64,000 nucleotides of DNA from Hippopus hippopus. Lineage: Eukaryota > Mollusca > Bivalvia > Cardiida > Cardiidae. Below, one piece after another: positions 50,821 through 60,259 of the stretch (position 1 is its first letter; every line of letters starts with the position of its first letter). The position numbers and the translations under genes were made by a program. The stretch covers positions 32,085,562-32,149,561 of the forward strand of contig OX328112.1 in the NCBI GenBank assembly GCA_946811185.2, given 5' to 3'. The notes beneath the pieces were generated by a model. The model had not been told where the DNA came from. It was given only the letters and a program-made list of their open reading frames with translations, and did not search any database.

Positions 50821-51046
50821 CCATCCTTTACCACACAATCCCGACTTCTTACAACCCTGAAAAAAGACAGCTTTTGAAAACATTGTGTGAAAAGGAGAAA
50901 ATGCTGGTAACCAGCATTTTCTCCTTTTCACACAATGTTTTCTACCCTTTCCCATTCAGTTTTCAATTTTTGAGTTGCATCTATTTTGTCCTCTGCAAGT
51001 GCTTTCGCTTTTGACAAGTCTAAAATTTTTGTCGTTTGGTAAAGGG
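50821..51046 (-). mobile_element. TTAA hairpin MITE, family 1
   Basis: Between TTAA 50817-50820 and 51047-51050. The stem has the matched pair GTGTG/CACAC. Confidence 0.93.
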
Positions 51047-51059
51047 TTAACCACCCTAT

Positions 51060-51112
51060 ACCAACTTTTATGGATTTATATTGTTTAACACAATTTTCAA
51101 CATTATTTCAGT
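51060..51112 (-). mobile_element. SINE-1 tail fragment
   Basis: 'acaattttcaacattatttc' then 'agttat', ending at the next MITE. The same phrase restarts at 51325 on the other side, as if the MITE lay between two SINE pieces. Confidence 0.5.
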
Positions 51113-51115
51113 TAT

Positions 51116-51296
51116 CTCTTTACCACACAATTCCAAGTTTTATCAACCCTTAGGAAATAGCCTTTTGAAAATATTGTGCAGAAAAGGAGAAAATGCTGGT
51201 AACCAGCATTTTCTCCTTTTTCCCACATTGTTTTCAAAAGCTTTCTTTCTCAGGGTCATTAAAACTCAGGACTGTATGGTTAAGGGTTTACAATCC
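51116..51296. mobile_element. family 1 MITE with end B on both sides (B-B form)
   Basis: The left end 'ctttaccacacaattccaag' is end B. The right end 'tctcagggtcattaaaactc' then 'gtatggttaaggg' is also end B. End A, with its 'gcatttgcagacgac', is missing. The hairpin is intact. Confidence 0.78.
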
Positions 51297-51304
51297 TTTA
51301 CCAG

Positions 51305-51540
51305 TTTGTATGTTTGTTTGATGTTTAATCGAATTATCAACATTATTTCAGTTATATCATGGCAGCCAATGCACATAGTTTGAATGCTTTATTGGAGTGT
51401 CTTTTGCAAGTCCTGTGCACATCATTCTTTCACAGCCAATGTCTATTGTCATAAACATTGTTGAAACAATGTGCAGTGGTGTGAGAGGAATGAATCCTGT
51501 CGCAGTGACTACATTACCAACCTTGGAAAGAACTTTTTTG
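51305..51540 (-). mobile_element. SINE-1, head missing
   Basis: 'gtttgatgtttaatcgaatt', 'cattatttcagttatatcat' and 'gagaggaatgaatcctgtcg' match 43188-43505. Confidence 0.75.
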
Positions 51541-51584
51541 TATTTCACTGTAATTGTTGGATGTCGAGAGCAAAAAGGTTATTC

Positions 51585-51865
51585 TAAGATTTGACATGAA
51601 GACCTACTTTTTGTCCCAAGGTGCCCCAGATTAAATCTGAAAGTAACACAACTTCTGAATGGCTAAACCAAATGGTTTAGCCAATCAGAGGTTGTGTTAC
51701 TCTCAAATTTCTGAAAAATAAGACAAAGAACACTCGTAAGAATGGTTGGTGAATACGGACTCCGTTTTTGAACTTCTCTTAAATATGATCAAGACAAAGA
51801 TCCAGACTCAGTTTCATGAGCATTGACTCAAAGTTCGGCCTCTTGTACAGAAATCAAGAGGTAAA
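51585..51865 (+). mobile_element. Helentron-array fragment carrying a family 3 insertion
   Basis: 'aagatttgacatgaagacct' before, and 'aaatatgatcaagacaaaga' with 'cagtttcatgagcattgac' after, are two parts of the 145-bp unit. The family 3 element at 51642-51766 separates them. Confidence 0.7.
51642..51766 (+). mobile_element. family 3 (CCAAT hairpin) element
   Basis: Core arms AGTAACACAAC..CTGAATGGCTAAACC and GGTTTAGCCAATCAGAGGTTGTGTTACT. The 3' side is 'gtaagaatggttggtgaata'; the left TIR is absent. Confidence 0.85.
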
Positions 51866-51894
51866 CATAATGACACATCAGATGATTTTTTTTT

Positions 51895-52105
51895 CAAAAC
51901 TCTTCATCAGAAAACAAAATTATATACTTGTCCAAATTGATTTGACTTTATAAACATGGCTCAAACAATAGGATTCATGTTTGAAAGAGTAGAAAACATT
52001 ATGGGAAACGTTTGTAACCAATATTTTGTCTATTTCTCAAAATGCAACCTGAGGCCTTCTTCCCAAAGGTCCATAAAACTCAGGATAATTTAGCAAAGCC
52101 TTGAA
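51895..52105 (+). mobile_element. degraded TTAA hairpin MITE, family 1
   Basis: 'actcttcatcagaaaacaaa', stem AACATTATGGGAAACG and a poor right arm 'ttttgtctatttctcaaaat'. Confidence 0.6.
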
Positions 52106-52144
52106 TTGCTTTTCATCAAACTGTTTTTGTTGAGGGGTACTACA

Positions 52145-52370
52145 TAGCTAAGTGTCAAGGTGTAGGACTCGCTAACTGGAGGCCCTAACTTCTAGCCTCG
52201 CTGGAAGCACTCGATTGTTTTGTGGGATTATCCCTGGGTAAGACACTCCTGAACCCTAGCCTAATACTGGTGAAACCCACCATACACATGAATATGTGAG
52301 CTGTTGCCACGATATGACTGAAATAACGATGAAAGCAGCGTAAAAACACAATTCAATCTATCATTTATCT
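52145..52370 (+). mobile_element. SINE-2, plus orientation
   Basis: Head remnant 'gtgtaggactcgctaactgg', 'ggtaagacactcctgaaccc', 'cacatgaatatgtgagctgt', and tail side 'acacaattcaatctatcatt'. Confidence 0.75.
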
Positions 52371-52379
52371 GTTTTTAGT

Positions 52380-52590
52380 AATTTGCACTAGTTTATGGAC
52401 AACTTCAGGAATCAGCTTTATCCATAAATGATTATTGATTGATATTTTGTGGCCTATCATAAAAGGCCTTGGTCATTTTATGGTGTGTGTAAAACAAATT
52501 TCAAGTACAGCCAAGCTATAAAAGGATAGCACAAGGTGTGAGAGAGAGATTGTTTTTCCTTCACCCATTTCAGCCAAAATAATAAATTTC
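52380..52590. other. no feature recognised
   Basis: AT-rich unique spacer. Confidence 0.3.
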
Positions 52591-52623
52591 TCGAACCCTT
52601 TACCAAACAATCCTATGTTTTAA

Positions 52624-52808
52624 CCCTTTACCAAACAACAATTTCGGTCTGGACCAATTAAAAAGTATCTGAGTACGACAAATTAAATGATGCTAAAAAG
52701 CTGATTACTGTCTTTGATAGGGTAACCAGCATTTTCTCCCTTTCCCACAATATTTTCAAAAGCCCTTTTCATCAGGGTCGTTAAATTTCGCGTTTGTGTG
52801 GTAAAGAG
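52624..52808 (+). mobile_element. TTAA hairpin MITE, family 1, left stem arm deleted
   Basis: Preceded by a B-end stub ('ccctttaccaaacaatccta' at 52598). End A follows, then 'gatagggtaaccagcatttt': the left arm is gone. Confidence 0.75.
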
Positions 52809-52814
52809 TTTTAA

Positions 52815-53299
52815 ACCCTTCACTTAAACCCCAGTTTTTTTTTAACCTGGTAATAGGGTTTGGCAAATGCTGTGAGAAAAGGAAATCAGAGCAGTCCACA
52901 GGCAGGTGCCAATGCTTTGCAGTGCTTGATTTCAGTTAAGAATTTTAAAAGGAAAAAGGGGCATAACTGAGTCAGAAATACTTCAACGGTTACCTGTCCC
53001 TAATGTATGAGTTCCCCTTTTGAAATTGAACAACTTGTCTCAGCTTGCAGTAAATATCTTTTGTAACAAGAGAGATATTACAAAATGTCAATGTTTTTCC
53101 TAGACAATGACAACGTAGACGATGATGCAAGGGCTATGACAGTAACTCGTTGTTTTCTTTGAAAATAGCTGAGCTAAAAATGCTGGTATTTTAGCAGCAT
53201 TTTCTCATTTTCTCAAGATATTTTCTACCCTGTCAAAGACAAATCCTATCAATTTAGCCACATTTCTTTCAAGTCTTAATTTTATCAACTGCTAAAGAA
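52815..53299 (-). mobile_element. family 1 MITE split by a Helentron-like element
   Basis: B side and 'aatgctgtgagaaaaggaaa' lie at 52815-52887. Loop, right arm and end A lie at 53178-53299, followed by TTAA 53300-53303. Confidence 0.65.
52888..53178 (+). mobile_element. Helentron-like element, 'GTACC' subfamily
   Basis: 'cacaggcaggtgccaatgct', 'ggggcataactgagtcagaa', 'agatattacaaaatgtcaat', then a GTTTTCTTTGAAAAT hairpin and GCTGAGCTAA. It matches 13034-13385. Confidence 0.7.
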
Positions 53300-53304
53300 T
53301 TAAT

Positions 53305-53385
53305 GACCCTAGAGGAAACAAGGTATTTTCCAAACATTGTGGAAAAAAGAAAAATGGCATGTAAACAGCACTTTTTCCTACAGAC
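53305..53385 (-). mobile_element. family 1 MITE fragment
   Basis: 'gaccctagaggaaacaaggt', 'ccaaacattgtggaaaaaag'; the rest is lost. Confidence 0.5.
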
Positions 53386-53404
53386 AGGGCAAGCTTAAAT
53401 ATCA

Positions 53405-53475
53405 GTCTAGACAATATAGATCTAGATAAGACAGGACAAAAACATGCAGACTGATCTTCGACCTTCGCAGTCCAA
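53405..53475. repeat. palindromic repeat, family 2, eroded
   Basis: 'agacaatatagatctagata' and 'cagactgatcttcgaccttc'. Confidence 0.55.
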
Positions 53476-53514
53476 TCTATTCCAAGATATTCAGCTCAAA
53501 AGCCTTGAAACTGA

Positions 53515-53730
53515 AATACTTAACAATGCCGACTTTTAAACACCCTTGGAAAGAAGGTTTTGAAAACATTGTGGGAAAAGGAGAAAATGCTGGTAACCAG
53601 CATTTTCTCCTTTTCCCACAATGTTTTCTACTCTATCAAAGAAAAACTGCTACATTTGAGCCACCTTGATATTGTTGTCTGCAAATGCTTTCAATTTGGA
53701 CAAGGCTAAAATTTGTCATCTGGTAAAGGG
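53515..53730 (-). mobile_element. TTAA hairpin MITE, family 1
   Basis: The first few bases of end B are missing; hairpin perfect; TTAA 53731-53734. Confidence 0.88.
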
Positions 53731-53734
53731 TTAA

Positions 53735-53980
53735 AGCTTTTCCAATTTAACAAATGGACATTTCTTTCTATTTCAAAGCCATCTTTCACAGAACACTGCT
53801 GCCATGTTGCAGATGGCAGTTTGGAATATGTTTTGGAAACTTGGAATGGGAAAACGCTCCTTTTCCACGATGTCTTTCAAACTGGAGTAAAAATAAAATT
53901 TCCCTGGTCTTTTAACAGTTTCTCTTTTGTAACCTTTAGTAGTTTCTGGTTAATCATAGAATATCCTGTAAATTACAGCG
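53735..53980. other. no feature recognised
   Basis: Unique sequence spanned by a 112-codon ORF (53713-54051) that begins and ends in MITE sequence. Not supported as a gene. Confidence 0.3.
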
Positions 53981-53984
53981 TTAA

Positions 53985-54179
53985 CTCCTTTCCCAAACTA
54001 CAAAACTTTACAATTCTCCAATTTGAAAGCATTCTGCAGACACAAAATTAAATGTGATGGAATCTGTCTTTGAGAGAAGAAATTATTGTTTGTAACCTGC
54101 AGTTTCTACTTTTTCCAGAATGTTTTCAAATACTTCTTCCTCTGGATTGTTAAAATTTAGGATTGTGTGGGAAAGAGCT
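53985..54179 (+). mobile_element. degraded TTAA hairpin MITE, family 1
   Basis: TTAA 53981-53984 and 54180-54183. The hairpin has largely collapsed ('tgtttgtaacctgcagtttc'). Confidence 0.75.
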
Positions 54180-54183
54180 TTAA

Positions 54184-54365
54184 CTCTTTACCAAATGACA
54201 AAATTTCAAACTAGTCAAAACTGGAAGCATTTGCAGAGGGCAAAATTAATGTGACTGAAAATTTGAAATTTGTTTCCGGAAGGGTAGCCAGCATTTTCTC
54301 TTTTTCCCACAATGTTTTTCAAAGCTTCTTTCTCTTTGCTGTTAAAAATCAGTATTGTAGCTTGA
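54184..54365 (+). mobile_element. TTAA hairpin MITE, family 1, left stem arm deleted
   Basis: Shares TTAA 54180-54183 with the previous copy. After 'ccggaagggta' it jumps to 'gccagcattttctctttttc'. Confidence 0.8.
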
Positions 54366-54549
54366 AACAGCCTGAAGGTTCTTCAGTATTATATTTTCCA
54401 TTCTGAATTCTAGATTTTCATACCCACAGGGAGTACACAATAATATTTCCACAGACAACTGTACAGTTTATGGCCCGTTGGCATGGTATACATGTCACAT
54501 AACCTGTTTATATCTTCCGGAACTTTTTCAGGGACCATTCTGAGGCAGT

Positions 54550-54668
54550 TAAGCCGTTTCCTTTTTCCCACAATGTTTTCTACACTTCCCAAAACAATCT
54601 TTGAAATTTGAATCACATTTATTTTGTTGTCTGCAAATGCTTTCAATTTGGACTAGTCTTAAATTAAA
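54550..54668 (-). mobile_element. family 1 MITE, right half
   Basis: Right arm 'cctttttcccacaatgtttt' and end A 'ttggactagtcttaaattaa'. It is unusually close in sequence to the next copy ('aaaacaatctt.gaaatttgaa'). Confidence 0.7.
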
Positions 54669-54741
54669 GGTCACAGTCATAACCTGTTTTCTTCTTCAGA
54701 AACTTTTCAAGGGACCATTCTATCTGAGGTAGATTATTTAA

Positions 54742-54957
54742 GTCTTTACCACACAATGCCAACTTTCATCCACCCGGAAAAAAAATCCTTTTGAAAACAC
54801 TGTGGGAAAAGGAGAAAATGCTGGTAACCAGCATTTTCTCCTTTTCCCACAATGTTTTCTATTCTTCCCAAAACAATCTTCGAAATTTGAATAATTTATT
54901 TTGTTGCCTGCAAATACTTTCAGTTTGGACTAGTCTACATTTTGTTCTTTGGTAAAG
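54742..54957 (-). mobile_element. TTAA hairpin MITE, family 1
   Basis: TTAA 54738-54741; left arm AACACTGTGGG with the right arm unchanged (CCCACAATGTT), an uncompensated change. The right boundary is 'gagcaaa'. Confidence 0.88.
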
Positions 54958-54961
54958 AGCA

Positions 54962-55182
54962 AACCCTTTCCAAAACACCAAATTTTGCATAATTCCAAAT
55001 TGAAAGCATTTGCCGGGACATATTTGAAGTTAGTACAATTGAGCTGAACTTCTCTGATAGGGTGGAAAACATTGTGAGAAGAGGAGAAATTGATTGTAAC
55101 AAGCAATTTCTCCTTTTCCCACAATGTTTTCAAAGACTTTCTTCCTCAGGGTCATTAAAACTCTGGATTGTCTGGGAAAGGG
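54962..55182 (+). mobile_element. TTAA hairpin MITE, family 1
   Basis: The hairpin centre GAAATTGATTGTAACAAGCAATTTC differs from consensus in both arms. TTAA 55183-55186. Confidence 0.88.
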
Positions 55183-55199
55183 TTAAATTCAGAATTGAC

Positions 55200-55425
55200 T
55201 GAAAGATGTTTTATGCCACTTTCAATATTATATCAGTCAATTATCTCTTGCCCCTCCAAATATATAGCATGGGTTTCAACAGCACTGAGGCTTGGGGGCT
55301 CTGAGGTGTCTTGCCCAAGGACACTCCAATAAATATCAGCAGTGCCTTGAGAGCATGACGACCAAACCGTGGCACTGCAGGTTCCAAACCCTACACCTTT
55401 CCACTTAGCCACACAGGATCCCTGT
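55200..55425 (-). mobile_element. SINE-2
   Basis: 'gatgttttatgccactttca', 'gaggtgtcttgcccaaggac' and head side 'cctttccacttagccacaca'. Confidence 0.78.
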
Positions 55426-55439
55426 TGTATGGTTGTATC

Positions 55440-55555
55440 ATTGGGTTCTCCTTTTGATAGTCAACAACCAGTCAGAGTTTTAAGCGTAACAGACAACAGG
55501 CTTATGACAATTCCTCAATAATTTTTTCGAAACATGTCGAGCTAAAAATCACTGC
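55440..55555 (+). mobile_element. 3' fragment of the 'GTACC' Helentron-like subfamily
   Basis: 'gggttctccttttgatagtc', 'gcttatgacaattcctcaat' and 'acatgtcgagctaaaaatc'. Confidence 0.55.
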
Positions 55556-55935
55556 CATGTAACAATCACAAAAGGGTTTTTAGGGTTTCAGTAGCGAATC
55601 CCTACTTACTCCTACAAACAAATGACTACCTATTTCACTACAAAAACAAGTAAAAGTGGACAGCAAGGCGTGAAAATCCCAGGAGTCTCAAAGCTTACAT
55701 ACTAAATGCTTAAATCGTAAATCACATAGTTTTCCCATATTTTTTCTCGGAACTAAAGACATCCGGAATTTTTTTACAGACACCTCAGAGAAAAAAAAGG
55801 TCGGAAATGAATGCGGACTTTCTTGTTCTGTTCCCATCCTCATCACCTTCTAAGTCTCCAGGGACACACTGTAAGACCTTCTTTCCATATATATGACAAT
55901 TTTCTCTTTTGATTTTTCTCTCTGGGAGAGGTCGA
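55556..55935. other. no feature recognised
   Basis: Unique sequence without a repeat or gene I can support. Confidence 0.3.
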
Positions 55936-55940
55936 CTTTA

Positions 55941-56150
55941 AAACCCTTTACCAAACAATCCTGTGTTGTCATGTCCCTGAGGAAGAAGTCTTTTAAGAAC
56001 ATTGTGGGAAAAGTAGAAAATGCTGGTAACCAGCATTTTCTACTTTTTCCACCACGTTTTCTACCCTTCGGTACCACTCTATCACTTGCAGGTTTGTTGC
56101 CTGCAGATGCTCTTAATTTAGAAGAGTCTAAAATTTATTGTTTTGGAAAG
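55941..56150 (-). mobile_element. TTAA hairpin MITE, family 1
   Basis: End B 'ccctttaccaaacaatcctg'. The stem carries the matched pair AAAAGTAGAAAATG / CATTTTCTACTTTT. Confidence 0.85.
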
Positions 56151-56191
56151 GCTTTCAGCGCCTATTGTTACTTCAGTTGCCTTTGCCGTTA

Positions 56192-56253
56192 TGTATATCA
56201 AGATCAGATTGTACAAAACAAGTAGTCTGATCTTTGATCTAAACTGTCCACTA
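56192..56253. repeat. palindromic repeat, family 2
   Basis: 'atgtatatcaagatcagatt' and 'gtctgatctttgatctaaac', then 'tgtccac'. Confidence 0.75.
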
Positions 56254-56344
56254 AAATGTTAAACATTCTTTCATTTATGACATTTTTTTTTGACATTACT
56301 CTTGAAAGAAGAGCAAGAATTTTATTCACTATTAGAGTACCAAA

Positions 56345-57605
56345 CAGCTTTTCAAAACATCCCAATGCTGGAAATAGACATCACCAAGACAATCATTCTG
56401 ACCACCCTTCACGAGTATTGGATCAACAATGTGGCCTTTAAAGTGTACATACGGTTTACCGAGATTTGTCCTAGTGACCTACTTTTTGACCTATATGACC
56501 CATTTTCAAAAATAACCTAAGATATCACCAGGACAAAATTAATATTCTGACAAACTTTCACGGGCATTAGACTGAAAATGTGGCCTAAGGTTTTTCAAAG
56601 ATTTGTTCCAGTGACCTACTTTTTGACATAACATGAACAATTTAAGAACTCAATAAAGATATCATCAAGACAGACATTCTGACCGACACTCATGGGTAAT
56701 AGACTAAAAGTGTGGCCTCTAGACCACTCGTCACAACTCGGCCAATTCCGTACCTACATCTAACCTCGTCATATAACGGTCATTTCCATCTGAACTGCGA
56801 ATCACATGATCTTATACATGGCACGCCACTCTCAGTCGTTTAGCAACGACATAAACAACCTCGATGAAGTTATTCACATCTGTTTATCTGTCGGTAAAAA
56901 TTTCAATCGAAATTGATAAACCACGTTAAATAACGAATGTACGAACTGTTTGTCAACTCAACTGAAATATAGTTAGAAAGGTTTCGATAGGAAATTGAAA
57001 CTCAAGTTTTCTTTTATAAGAGGAGCCTTACAATTTTCAGAACGATTAACCAGCGTATTTCCGGGTATGTACCAATCTGGTGCATATCAATCCACCAGAT
57101 ACAGCCGAGGGATTTGATGGTTCCCATCACCCGAGGTATGCCAAATGGCCCCTAGACATGTAAACAAGGTTTTTCTAAGACTTATCAAAATGACCTACTT
57201 TTTGACCCACCATGATCCAATTTCAAACTTGCATGAGATTTTTCAACTCATTTTATTGTCATTATTTTGTTTAAATAATTTAAAGCTCAAAAATTCAACT
57301 TTAATTATCTTTTAATACAGATACTCACGCAAGAAGACCAAAGCTGTCAATGCGCCATAAAACAATATTCAGTCATTTAAGCATGAGATTTTATCCAACA
57401 AACATTCTGACCAACCTTAGTCTTGGATGGAAAATAGGGCCTCTAAAGGGTACACAAGGTTTTTATCAAATTTAACCCCCGGACCCACTTTTTCACCCAA
57501 AGTGTCCAAATTTTGAAAAGGTTCGAGATATACTTTCAAAACAATTTTCTGATTTTAATGTGTATTGGTCCAAAAATATGGCCTCTAGAGTGCAGTCACA
57601 AAGTA
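56345..57605 (+). mobile_element. Helentron-array remnant split by a 422-bp insertion
   Basis: Diverged 145-bp-type units ('gtgacctactttttgaccta', 'gacattctgaccgacactca') at 56365-56723 and again at 57146-57605. No 5' or 3' terminus is clear. Confidence 0.7.
56724..57145. mobile_element. unidentified 422-bp insertion with 11-bp target duplication
   Basis: The array unit is broken at TGGCCTCTAGA (56713-56723) and resumes with TGGCCCCTAGA (57146-57156), an 11-bp near-identical duplication. The insert starts 'ccactcgtcacaactcggcc' and ends 'tcacccgaggtatgccaaa'. CpG content appears higher than in its surroundings. The termini share only CTCGG-type inverted stretches. Confidence 0.6.
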
Positions 57606-57743
57606 ATTATAGATACAAATACATTTATGTAACACTAACACCAGACACAATATTCATTGGCTAATACTGACCAATCGTTGGATAGTGACCTTGACCAGTT
57701 GTGTTTTCCTGTTGTGATCATACCACAGTTAAAAGAGAAGAAA

Positions 57744-57893
57744 CTAGAGCCGTCACTGAATGTGACTTTATACCCCCGCCAGCGCTTTGACAGTATTTTG
57801 TACACAGACGGACACACGGACGGACACATGGACGGACAGACAGACAGGCTGATTCCAGTATACCCCCGAAAACATTCGTTTTGCGGGGGTATA
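57744..57893 (+). mobile_element. short Helentron-like element, 'CCCCCG' subfamily, copy 2
   Basis: Starts AACTAGAGCCGTCACTGAA with hairpin GTCACTGAATGTGAC and subterminal TATACCCCCGCC. A GGACGGACACA simple repeat lies at about 57807-57845. It ends in the hairpin CCCCCGAAAAC-ATTC-GTTTTGCGGGGG and TATAA. About 150 bp. Confidence 0.78.
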
Positions 57894-57899
57894 AAAAGT

Positions 57900-58366
57900 T
57901 CCCAAATTTTTGTTCTTGCCAGGAAAGATCCACTGATTTTTCAGCCATTTGGCCGTTGATTGCCAAGTAATTTTTTATAAGACATAAAATCAGCTGTTCA
58001 AATATCAAATAGGCTTTCAGGTAACATTTTCAAATAGACTTTTTTGGCACACTTTTTTCTGTAAAATCGAAGTAATTCACATATTCAAACATTTTCATTT
58101 TAAGTGGCCTACCCTAGTAAACGGCTTTATCTATATCCTGGATTTACTTTGAACAGCATCAAATTGTGCTTCAACAATGAATATAAGCATTAATTTCAAC
58201 ATTAATCTTGAAAACTTCTATTATCCATGGTGGGTTGAACAGCTATCAAAAAATTATCATTAAGTTACCGACATTCGTAATGGTGGCCCCATTGTGCAGT
58301 ACCTTACATATAAACTTTATTGAAGGGTCAATGGGCCCACTTTGGACAAAAGCTGAAATGAAGCCT
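57900..58366. other. no feature recognised
   Basis: Unique AT-rich sequence. Confidence 0.3.
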
Positions 58367-58563
58367 GGGCCTGTATTCACCGACCATTCTTAAGAATATT
58401 CTTTGTTTAATTCTCAAGAGTTTTCAAAATTTCAAAGTAACGCAACCTCTGATTGGCTAAACCAAATGGTTCAGCTAAATAGAAGTTATGTTACTTTCAA
58501 ATTTAGAAACTTTGGAGAGTAAGTGTTAGAATATTCTTAAGAATGGTTGGTGCATATGGACCC
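58367..58563 (+). mobile_element. family 3 (CCAAT hairpin) MITE, complete, 197 bp
   Basis: The left TIR GGGCCTGTATTCACCGACCA runs on into TTCTTAAGAATATTCT. The right end is the inverse of GGGTCCATATGCACCAACCA with the same inner part. This gives a ~36-bp TIR with about six mismatches. The core holds GATTGGCTAAACC against GGTTCAGCTAAAT, here eroded on the right. Confidence 0.9.
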
Positions 58564-59021
58564 AAGTCTTTTAGCCAAGCATTGAATCAAACTTAAGGCC
58601 AACAGATTACATTTTATACAAGCCACTCATGTTATCACTAAGTTATGTAAGCTAAGCTCCTTTCATCAATGTTTATTACAAGTTATCACATAAATTTTAA
58701 AACACAATTTTCTGATATAATCTCAAGGATTTATGTGGCATATCCCCACTACTTCACCATTAAATTTATGCAAGTTTGTAAGGCTTTTCTGATATGTAGT
58801 CTGACAAGAAAAAACATACAATTAAAGAGAAGTATTAATTGGATTTTTTTTTTATGTTGTCACAAAAGCATTTGGCTACAGAAGAAATTACTTGGCTTAA
58901 TGAGTTATTTTGCCAAAATATTGGTTGTTTTGCCAAATATTGTATATTACAGTACTTTCAGAATGTTTCTGATGTAAACATATCAGTATGTTCAACTTCT
59001 GTATCTTTTATACTGTAGGGT
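58564..59021. other. no feature recognised
   Basis: AT-rich unique sequence. The 102-codon ORF at 58669-58977 is hydrophobic and low in complexity, and is not supported. Confidence 0.3.
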
Positions 59022-59025
59022 TTAA

Positions 59026-59475
59026 CTCTTTGCCAAATGATAAACTTTTAGATCTGTCCATATTCAAAGCACTTGCAGATGACAAATTAATGGTGGTAAT
59101 GGTAGAAATGATGAAAATTGTCTGTGAAAATATAGGAAACCTTGTGGGAAAAGGAGAAAATGCTGGTTACCAGCATTTCCTCCTTTTCTCACAAGGTTTT
59201 AACCCTTTACCCAACAATCCTGGGTTTTCACGACCCTGAGAAAGAAGCCTTCTGAAAACATTGTGGGAAAAGGAGAAAATGCTGGTAACAAGCATTTTCT
59301 CCTTTTCCCACATTGTTTTCTACCCTTCCCAAAACAAATTTCAATGTTTGAGTCACATTAATTTAGTGGTCTGCAAATGCTTCCAATTTGGAAAAGTCTA
59401 AAATTATGTTGTTTGGTAGAGTTAAAAAAGCTTTTTCCTCAGGGTCATCTAAACTTGGGATTGTGAGGTAAATCG
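59026..59475 (+). mobile_element. TTAA hairpin MITE, family 1, containing a second copy
   Basis: TTAA 59022-59025 and 59476-59479. End A and hairpin lie at 59026-59198, with matched variants ACCTTGTG/CACAAGGT. The B remainder 'tttttcctcagggtcatcta' is at 59426-59475. Confidence 0.88.
59203..59421 (-). mobile_element. TTAA hairpin MITE, family 1, nested in its own family
   Basis: 219 bp between TTAA 59199-59202 and 59422-59425, breaking the host at 'aaggtttt|aaaagc'. Hairpin intact, with tip GGTAACAAGC. Confidence 0.92.
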
Positions 59476-59479
59476 TTAA

Positions 59480-60231
59480 AGTCTCAGTAGCGTCCAACTA
59501 AATAAACAACTTGTTTATAAAATAAAAGTAAATTTCATTTTTACCATGTAAAAATATGGCGATTATTATGACTTTCACAATATATAAAGGTGCAGTTTGC
59601 AAAAGTTCCAGTCAGTGGCAGAAAAAAGGATTTTGAAACTAGAATAGATCCTACCATGCCGCATTATCTGTTTGTTTAGATCGATGATCGCCGACGATTA
59701 GCCGACTTTTCGTCGTAAATGTCGGCAGTGACGTGTTAGTGACGTAAACACCACGTGATCATTCAAAGTGTCCAAACAAACGCTTCATTCACTTGATTAT
59801 TTTGTCCCCATTCTAGGCTTGAAAATCGTAAGTTTATCGACATCATAAACAGAAACGACACAGGCTGATCATCGCTTATTCATTTATCATCAATATAGGA
59901 AGAGTTTACTACATCTAAATAAGAAAACAGGTTCAGAATGAGCAATCTTACTACGTCATAGCACTAATGAGATGCAATGTTACCACGTGACGTTCTCGAA
60001 GACCTAGTTCGAATATACACAAACGATAACGAAGGTTGTCTCGATCAATGGCGTTCGTGAAATCGACGGGCTTCTCCATGCATTTTCGCTCACGTATATT
60101 ATGGCAACCAATGCAGTAACTGACACATTCGAGTTTTTTCCAATCTTATATATGTGTGTTGTGATGGGTTATCCAATATATTTTCGAGTTATAAATGGTG
60201 AAAATTACCTATTTTTGGCTTTACAGGGACT
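59480..60231. mobile_element. TTAA-bounded element, distinct family, 752 bp
   Basis: TTAA at 59476-59479 (shared with the preceding MITE) and 60232-60235. The ends are AGTCTCAGTAG and the inverse of AGTCCCTGTAAAG, a short imperfect TIR. The interior has several ACGTGA / GACGT motifs (e.g. 'gtgacgtaaacaccacgtga') but no gene. Confidence 0.7.
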
Positions 60232-60259
60232 TTAACATAAGCATTAGATTCAACACTAA

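Noticed and set aside
53713..54051. 112-codon ORF between two MITEs
   Set aside because: Start and end lie in MITE sequence, the composition is AT-driven, and no domain is recognised.
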